A stretch of 64,000 nucleotides of DNA from positions 1,178,001-1,242,000 of the forward strand of contig JAAVTG010000554.1 in the NCBI GenBank assembly GCA_011947345.1, given 5' to 3'. Below, in pieces: positions 54,651-61,262 of the stretch (the stretch's first letter is position 1; each line of letters begins with the position of its first letter). This stretch comes from Phytophthora quininea. Its lineage: Eukaryota; Oomycota; Peronosporomycetes; Peronosporales; Peronosporaceae. The position numbers and the translations under genes were made by a program. The notes under the pieces were generated by a model. It ran no database searches and was not told the DNA's origin. It saw nothing but the letters and a program-made list of their open reading frames with translations.

Positions 54651-55340
54651 ATGGCTCTGAGCTCGGCGACCATGCGCTTGGGGCGACTGCTGCCCTCCTC
54701 CAGCGTGCTGTTTGTGTGCGACATCCAGGAGATCTTCCGCGGCAAGAGCTACCAGCTCCCCACGGTCATCCACGGCACCAACACCATGGTATTCTCTCCC
54801 CCTATGATTCTGTTGACTAAACGTACTAACTACCCTTCCGCTCAGGTCTCGGCGGCCAAGTTGCTGGACCTGCCTGTAGTGGTGACGACCCAGTACGGCT
54901 CCCGACTGGGGAGCACCGTGAGTGAGATCTCCAAGAACCTCGAGGACGCCAAGGACGTAAAGATCTTTGACAAGATGAAGTTCTCCATGCTGGTGCCCGA
55001 GGTGGAGCAGCATCTGAGCAACAACATGCCCCAGCGCAAGTCCGTGCTGCTGTGCGGCATCGAAACCCACGTGTGCGTGCTGCAGACGTGCCTGGACCTG
55101 TTGGACAAGGGCTTTGACGTACACGTCGTCTCGGACGCCGTGTCCAGCTCCACGAGCTACAACCGCTCCATGGCGCTGGAGCGCATGCGCCAGTCGGGCG
55201 CCTACATTACGTCGGTCGAGTCGGCCATCTTCCAGCTGGCCAACGACGCCAGCAATCCAGAGTTCAAGAGTATCTCCAAGCTAATCAAGGAGCACCTCAA
55301 GGTCGAGAACGGCTTCGATACGGCCGCAGCGCGCATCTAA
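54651..55340 (+). CDS. Isochorismatase-like hydrolase (ISOC family)
   Basis: Exon 1 is 54651-54788 and exon 2 is 54846-55340, with a 57-base intron (GTATTC...TACTAAC...CTCAG). 210 residues. L-F-V-C-D-I-Q-E supplies the catalytic Asp, and G-I-E-T-H-V-C-V the catalytic Cys. V-V-V-T-T-Q-Y and V-V-S-D-A-V-S-S are the usual strand motifs of the cysteine-hydrolase fold. The intron is a multiple of three and without stop, so an unspliced reading stays open and would add 19 residues. The ATG at 54651 is preferred to an upstream non-ATG start. The substrate cannot be told from sequence. The family includes ISOC1/2 of animals. The gene converges on EXO1. Confidence 0.88.
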   Translation: MALSSATMRLGRLLPSSSVLFVCDIQEIFRGKSYQLPTVIHGTNTMVFSPPMILLTKRTNYPSAQVSAAKLLDLPVVVTTQYGSRLGSTVSEISKNLEDAKDVKIFDKMKFSMLVPEVEQHLSNNMPQRKSVLLCGIETHVCVLQTCLDLLDKGFDVHVVSDAVSSSTSYNRSMALERMRQSGAYITSVESAIFQLANDASNPEFKSISKLIKEHLKVENGFDTAAARI

Positions 55341-55429
55341 AACGTGCTGACAGCGCACCAAGATACATGATGCCGTGACTATGCAAGCACACTCGCCGTC
55401 AACTTTGGGCGGAGACGAGTGTGTTTGGC

Positions 55430-57568
55430 AATAGCTTTCAAGTTTGTTTCTGAAAAAATGCAGCAGCGTTGCCGACTTGCCACGACTGCCGGGTGGTGTC
55501 TTCTGTCTAGCCTTGCGAGTGCTGCTTGAAAGCGTCTTTGTTTCCGGTCTGGGACGTTTCCTCGATACTGGAGCGCTCTGCGGCGTCGTCTTGGGCTTCG
55601 ATCGCGACAGTTCTGGCGAGCTCGATGCTTGTGAAGACAGCGAATGCTTTGCGACGAACTCCTTCATAGAAGTCGTAGGTTGCTTTGGCACTTTGACGAC
55701 AGCTGTAGTCGACAGTATTCGTGCCGATGAACTCTCAACAGACCGTTGCTTGTCTGCTGGATTGGTTTGAGAAACAGGAGAGTGAAGATCCTGCGTTGTC
55801 GAACTCGCGTGAAGGATACCCATCAAATTGCGAACAGAAGCATCGCGTTCGTGTGCTTGGGCACGTTTCCTGTGCTCAATTTGCTCGGCTGTCAGCTCAG
55901 GCGCGCGCTTGCCTTCCTTTCGAGTAACTTGGATATTCGAATCGCTCAGAACTTCTTTGCGCTTTGCCAGGGCTGAGGCACGGCGAAAGGCTTCAGCCGT
56001 TCTTCGTTTGAAATCGCTGTGCCGTCTTCTGAATAGTTATGCAGCGTTCGCGGGGATATCTCGCCTTTGTAAATCCCTCCACAATTTCTCGCGAATGAAC
56101 TTTCCCGAGGAAGTTGCTCCCTGAAGTGACAGCTGCGTGGGGATCTTGCTGTTGCGCAGCTAAAGCCGCGTGAAATCTGTCTTCAGGTGGGGAAATTCCC
56201 ATCGCTTCTGTTACCCTTTGAAAGATATCCGGAAAGCAATTGTTGTGCCTCGAGTTGATGAGGAATTCGCAACTTCGCCTGTTGGGGTTGAACACGATAT
56301 GGTGGAAAAGATAGCCTCTGCTTTCACAAATTGCTTCATGAAACCAGTAGGAATCTTCGTGCCGCCACTTGACAGTTTGCTCACTAACCGCTGAACACGT
56401 AAATGGCTGGGAGCACCACGGAAGTTGAATATATGCTTTGCAGCCGTCTGTTAAAGAAGACTCCAGGTTAGAGGCGCTCCGAATGCCCAGGTGTTTGTAC
56501 ACTTACCGCAAAGCCCATGTTGGGCAAGCTATCGATAAAATCGCATCCAGCGAGTACGCAGCATTGAACAAGCATCCGCGTGGCTTCCTTCTCGCCAGAC
56601 GTGAAGAAATGCATTTTCTTCAAGAATGCGTTAGCTGCACAGGAGCAGAGGTGTCAGATAGCGAGCACAACGTAAGAATGTTTTCACAGGCTATATCTCA
56701 CAGGAGTTCTTGGAGTTTTTGTGAATGATGGAGCGTGATACAGCCTGCGTAAAGTGGAAAAGGTGGCTGTAATCTTTGCAGCTGCAAAGCACTTGAACAG
56801 GAATTCCTCCTACAAACCTGAGCTGAGCCATTGTCATCCATCTTGACGAGTACAGGACACAGCACGTTGGCGGTGATGCAGTATACTACCACATCCGAGT
56901 CTTCTGTGACGATGCCTGTGGCCATGCCTACCTTGCACATCCACACCATCTAACAGCAGCGTAACGTGAGTAAGCTACTAGAATATCTGAGACTCCTTAA
57001 CTCACTTGTGCATCGGCCTCGAACGGTGCTACCACGAAAGGTATCATGGCAGCTCGCAGTGCGTTCATGACGTTGGCGACGATCTCCGACGTGACCGACA
57101 CGGACCGCTGGAAATGCGTATAAGCCTGGTTCATTTCCGCCTGGCGATCCTCGCCGTGCAGCTTTTTGGCTGCTGCCATGGCCTCCAGCGCCCGCTTGCG
57201 GCTGTCGTCCTTCAGAGCCTGGCGCTTCTCGTGGGTCAATGCCTGCAGCAGCATCGTTGATTAGCCGCCTACAAACTATCCCACCAGTCGCCAGATATCG
57301 GGGTCAGTACCTTGAGCGGCAGTCGCTGGCCATCGAACACCAGAATCACCTTGGCCACGCCGCAGCTGCGCATCATGTCTACCTTGCGCAGCATGTAGCG
57401 CACGTATGTGTCCGTCTCGCGGCCTGTGGACAGATCGAAGGCGCAGCCGTAGCACGCCTTGTGCAGCCACGAGAGCGCGTCCACCACGAGCGTCTGGCCC
57501 GCGAACTGGCGCAGGTGCGTGCTATCCACGGCCTCCTTGACGCTGCGCAGGAAGCCGTCGACGCCCAT
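55430..57568 (-). CDS. EXO1: Exonuclease 1 (XPG/Rad2 family)
   Basis: Exons on the minus strand: 57568-57311, 57242-57006, 56949-56818, 56744-56702, 56634-56507, and 56447 onward. M-G-V-D-G-F-L and V-V-D-A-L-S-W-L-H-K-A open the XPG N domain, with Asp in V-F-D-G-Q-R-L-P-L-K. F-V-V-A-P-F-E-A-D-A-Q and T-E-D-S-D-V carry the catalytic acids. The I domain has V-L-A-G-C-D-F-I-D-S-L-P. The last exon breaks frame at A4 56306-56309 (one base lost) and near 56012, then is open with a basic, Ser-rich tail (R-K-E-G-K-R-A-P-E-L). The frame as read continues to 55281, past the end of the convergent gene. A lost base in A6 at 55453-55458 would end it at about 55436. Role: 5'-3' resection and mismatch repair. 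Confidence 0.88.
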
Positions 57569-57589
57569 TGCGATCGTCTTCAAAAATGT

Positions 57590-57598
57590 GGCGGGAAA
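57590..57598. promoter_or_regulatory. E2F-like site in the EXO1/trpG divergent promoter
   Basis: GGCGGGAAA, which read on the EXO1 strand is TTTCCCGCC, an exact match to the E2F consensus TTTSSCGC with one extra C. It lies 22 bases upstream of the EXO1 ATG in a 124-base divergent spacer. Whether oomycete E2F/DP uses it is inference. Confidence 0.4.
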
Positions 57599-57692
57599 AG
57601 CGGAGAATGATACAAGACAGTTAATATGCATTTGCACGAACGCCACAAGAACGCTCGCAAACACGTCAAAGCCGAGCAACTTTCCGCCAGCC

Positions 57693-58268
57693 ATGACGAC
57701 GCGCGTGCTGCTCATCGACAACTACGACTCGTTCACGTACAACATCTTCCAGTACATGGCGCAGCTGGGTGCGCAGGTGGAGGTGCGCCGCAACGACCAG
57801 ATCACGCTGGACGAGATCCGAGCGATGCAGCCGGACCGCATCATGATCTCGCCCGGACCGGGCTACCCCAAGGACGCCGGCGTCTCGTGCGACGTGATCC
57901 GCCAGTTCGCGGGCAAGATCCCCATCGCCGGCGTGTGTCTGGGCCATCAGTGCATGTTCGAGGTGTTTGGGGGAAAGGTGGACCACGCAGGCGAGATCGT
58001 GCACGGCAAGCAGTCGGTCATGACGCACGACGGCAAGGGGCTGTTCAAGGGCATGGCGCCAGAGTTCAAGGCCATCCGCTACCACTCGCTCGTGGGGCTG
58101 CCAGAGACGCTGCCTGACTCGCTCGAGGTCACGGCCACGGTCAAGGGCACCAACATGATCATGGGGGTCCGACACAAGGAGTACAAAGTAGAGGGCTGGC
58201 AGTTCCACCCGGAGAGCATCCTCACCGAGGACGGCCTCAAGCTCATCCAAAACTTCCTCGATATGTGA
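57693..58268 (+). CDS. Anthranilate synthase component II (glutamine amidotransferase)
   Basis: 191 residues in one exon. The ATG at 57693 gives the family start T-R-V-L-L-I-D-N-Y-D-S-F-T-Y-N. S-P-G-P-G-Y-P forms the oxyanion-side loop. The catalytic Cys is in G-V-C-L-G-H-Q (about residue 82), and His and Glu in W-Q-F-H-P-E-S (about 172 and 174). It releases ammonia from glutamine for a separate chorismate-using subunit, in tryptophan or p-aminobenzoate synthesis. Sequence does not distinguish the two. It stands alone with no TrpE or TrpC fused. It is divergent from EXO1 and convergent with the bZIP gene, 165 bases apart. Confidence 0.93.
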   Translation: MTTRVLLIDNYDSFTYNIFQYMAQLGAQVEVRRNDQITLDEIRAMQPDRIMISPGPGYPKDAGVSCDVIRQFAGKIPIAGVCLGHQCMFEVFGGKVDHAGEIVHGKQSVMTHDGKGLFKGMAPEFKAIRYHSLVGLPETLPDSLEVTATVKGTNMIMGVRHKEYKVEGWQFHPESILTEDGLKLIQNFLDM

Positions 58269-58433
58269 AGGCTTGGTGTCTTGTCGAGCCACTTGGATAA
58301 GTGATGCTTCCCCACACGCAGTGCAGGTAGGAGGAGATCGAACAAAAATTGAGGTATTTGAGGAAGCATCATCACATGATCTTGGCTTTACATTGTGCAA
58401 CGACATCAACATGGACAGCAACAACAAACGAAG

Positions 58434-59865
58434 CTAGTCCTCGGAGAAGATAAATGTCAGGTCCTTTTCAGACTCTGGAACATGCGCCGTTGGAACGAAC
58501 TAAACACACAACAAAACCACGTCAGACTTTCATCGTACTTTCAATATGAAAAGGGACGACCCACATGAAGCTGGTCGATCGAACGCCGGTTCTCGACGGA
58601 CCACGACAGGAACTTTTGAATTGCTGCGGGGTCATAGTGTCTCGTGATCTATGCAAAATGGTCTGTACATCGCACGACCACAGTCAGTTTGCAGAGCAAG
58701 ACAGCGCAGTTGAGCAGGTGACTAACCTCAATACCGGGAACGTAAAGCCAGTCATGCGCTCGCAGAGCAGAGAAACATTTGCGAATAGCATCAAGCTTGC
58801 GCGCTTCATCCCTGGCGTGCGGTGCTAAACCTCGCAGCTGCTGGCACTGCTCTTCGGTCAGACCGAGACGCGCCCGGAGGTGCTGGGATATCTCGGAATT
58901 GTCCGACGCTGCTGCGATCAGCACTTGATTTTCAGCATTCGCGTGACGGATCTGCTCCCAAACATTAACAAGTTAGACCACGCACACCCATTCAACAGCA
59001 ACTTGCAGAGCCATACCGCGTCTGTGTTCTGCGAGTGTTGGCCGAGAATACGCCCCATCAACTCCGTCTTGGACTCCTTTGACATTTGCGCATGACGGTG
59101 GTGCTCCCCGAGTTGTATTCTGCACGACAGCGGTGATAACAAACCTCAGTGTGTCAGAAACACCACGACCTCTCCTCTTAAACAACGACAACGCACCCAA
59201 GGCACTGGCCAGTTCGTCTGCTTGCCCAACGCCAAACGTGTGCGCCTTGAGCATATTGAGACTGCTCTCCAGCTTGGACACTTCTGCCTCATACGTCTCC
59301 ACCATGCCCTTCTTCTTCTCACGTCGCACTCGAGCGGAAGCGCGATTGCGTTCCAGTCGTCGCTGTCTCCTATCGTCCTCCTCCTGCAGCTTCTGGTAGA
59401 TGGACAACAGATCTGGCGTCCGCATGATCTGCTTGATCTCCTCGCTCCCCATGGCGGCCGGGTCCGTGCCGCTGACTCTGGCCAGTAGCGCCGTGTCCAT
59501 CGACAGGCCCCCGTGCTGGCAGCGAATTGCGCGGCCGAGATCTGGCTGTTCGGGGTGGCGTCCTGGCGACCTACTCCGTCCTGGAACGTCATACTGCGCA
59601 TCCCCGTGGACGGACTGACTTGCGCGCCGCTAGCTGCCGCCACCTTGGGCGCCTCCGCTGCTGGACGCCCATTGGTCATGTACGCAGCAAATTGGTTGGG
59701 GTTCTTCCATTGGCGCTGGGCGTCGTCCTCGGCCTTGGCGGGTGTCTGCTGGCTGAGGAGGTTGTAGCCGTAGGGCAGTCCGGCCGATGCGCCCTGAGAG
59801 GTCGGGATGTAGGACGGCAACGACGACGGCAGGTCTCCGTCGACGCCGCCACCTTGGCTCTGCAT
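58434..59865 (-). CDS. bZIP transcription factor (oomycete layout)
   Basis: The Met at 59865 starts a Gln/Ser/Pro-rich region. One base is missing in C5 at 59508-59512. After it come S-M-D-T-A-L-L-A-R-V and the basic region R-R-L-E-R-N-R-A-S-A-R-V-R-R, with the DNA-contact N-x7-R spacing intact, then a short leucine-type heptad stretch. The downstream exons are S-K-E-S-K-T-E-L-M-G-R-I-L (about 59080-59020), then A-A-A-S-D-N-S-E-I-S-Q-H-L-R-A-R-L-G through Y-V-P-G-I (58921-58730), P-A-A-I-Q-K-F-L-S-W (about 58640-58570), and a last exon ending F-I-F-S-E-D at 58434. Exon edges other than the last are approximate. The C-terminal helical domain is shared by oomycete bZIPs. Target genes are unknown. 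Confidence 0.8.
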
Positions 59866-59925
59866 GTCTGAGACGCGAAGAAACTGGAAACGTACCAGAA
59901 AGCGGGTACGTTGCGCCCAGCCAAC

Positions 59926-59932
59926 GACGTCA
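59926..59932. promoter_or_regulatory. CRE-like bZIP site between the bZIP and PRPP synthetase genes
   Basis: GACGTCA (reverse TGACGTC), seven of eight bases of the CRE palindrome. It lies in the 110-base spacer between two divergent starts (59865 and 59976). A bZIP factor binding its own promoter is possible but not shown. Confidence 0.35.
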
Positions 59933-59934
59933 GG

Positions 59935-59950
59935 AGCATTTCTCAAGTCG
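59935..59950 (+). promoter_or_regulatory. Initiator-like element of the PRPP synthetase gene
   Basis: GCATTTCTCAAGTCG resembles the oomycete initiator core (TCATTYYNCAWTT). It lies about 30 bases before the ATG at 59976, a usual distance. Supported by resemblance only. Confidence 0.3.
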
Positions 59951-59975
59951 CTACCACCGCCGTACGTCTCCAGCC

Positions 59976-61097
59976 ATGTTCCGCAACTTGGTCGCTCGCC
60001 ACGGCAGCCGCGCGCTGGCGCTGGGCGTGGCCGCCGCCGGCGCCTTCGTGGGCGCGTCGCACCAGCAGCTGCAGAGCGAGGCGCGCATGGAGGACTCGTT
60101 CCCGCGCGCCATGCCCGTGGCCAAGCACCCCAAGATCAACGGCCTCAAGATCTTCAGCGGCAACGCCAACCACGAGCTGGCCAGCAACGTGGCCAAGCTG
60201 GTGGGCGTAGAGCTGGGCAAGATCACGGTGGAGCGCTTCGCCGACGGAGAGGTCAACCTCATGGTGCACGAGAACGTGCGCGGCAAGGACGTGTACATCG
60301 TGCAGCCCACGTGCGTGCCCGTGAACGAGAACCTCATGGAGCTGCTGCTCATGGTCAGCACCATGCGCCGGTCCTCGGCGCGCCGCATCACCGCCGTCAT
60401 CCCGTACTACGGCTACGCGCGCCAGGACCGCAAAATGGCGGCGCGCGTCCCCATCTCCGCCGCTGACGTGGCCCGACTGCTCGAGGCCATGGGCGTAGAC
60501 CGCGTCATCGCGGTGGACCTCCACTGCGGACAGATCCAAGGCTTCTTCGGCCCGCACGTGCCCGTAGACAACCTGGACGGCGGTCTCGTGGGCGTCTCGT
60601 ACTTTGGCAACCACGACTTGGTGAACCCCGTGGTCGTGTCGCCTGACGCGGGCGGCGTCGCTCGCGCCAAGAAGTTCCGCGAGTGGCTCGTGGGCAAGTA
60701 TGGCCTGCCCAACACTGGTCTGGCCATGATCATCAAGCAGCGCATCAAGGCTGGCGAGATCGACCGCATGGACCTCGTCGGCCAGGTCGAGGGCTCGGAC
60801 TGCATCATCGTGGACGACATGATCGACACGGCCGGCACTCTGTGCAAGGCCGCGCAGCACCTGGCCGATCACGGCGCCCGCAACGTGTACGCGTTCGCGT
60901 CTCATGGGCTGTTCAACGGCGCCGCCAACGAGCGCATTAAAAGTCGGCTCTGAAGGAAGTCGTGGTCGTCAACACCACGCCGCTGCCCAAGAACTGCGAA
61001 GGCAACGAGAAGATTGTGCAGCTGGACATTGCCCCTGCTGGCGCAGGCTATCCAAAATATCCACGGCAAGAAGTCGGTGTCCCAACTCTTCCACTAG
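59976..61097 (+). CDS. Ribose-phosphate pyrophosphokinase (PRPP synthetase) with N-terminal leader
   Basis: The ATG at 59976 starts a leader of about 50 residues (M-F-R-N-L-V-A-R-H-G-S-R-A-L-A-L-G, then Ala-rich) that looks like a mitochondrial presequence. The core begins K-I-F-S-G-N-A-N-H. R-Q-D-R-K-M is the flexible ATP loop, V-D-L-H-C-G-Q-I-Q-G-F-F the metal site, and V-D-D-M-I-D-T-A-G-T-L the PRPP loop. One base is missing in A4 at 60939-60942. A second shift (net two bases lost or one gained) lies at about 61031-61036, after which the family end A-I-Q-N-I-H-G-K-K-S-V-S reads to a stop at 61097. It makes PRPP from ribose 5-phosphate and ATP, feeding nucleotide, His and Trp synthesis. It is head-to-head with the bZIP gene. 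Confidence 0.92.
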
Positions 61098-61262
61098 ACG
61101 ACGAGAAGCAGGTTAGGCGCTGTGAGGCGAGGACGTTTCTTACGGCGGACTCGCACCACGTCGTGCACAAAAGTATTTTTCAGATCACAGAGCAATGCCT
61201 GGTTAGTGTATTTATGCAGTGGTGCCGTGGGCTGTCTTCGAGAATGCAAGCCTTGCTGGCAT

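Noticed and set aside
57666..58427. 253-codon minus-strand frame
   Set aside because: Opposite the anthranilate synthase component II gene; a shadow.
59943..60905. 320-codon minus-strand frame, His/Val/Ala-rich
   Set aside because: Mirror of the GC-rich PRPP synthetase gene; no motif, and composition typical of an antisense shadow.
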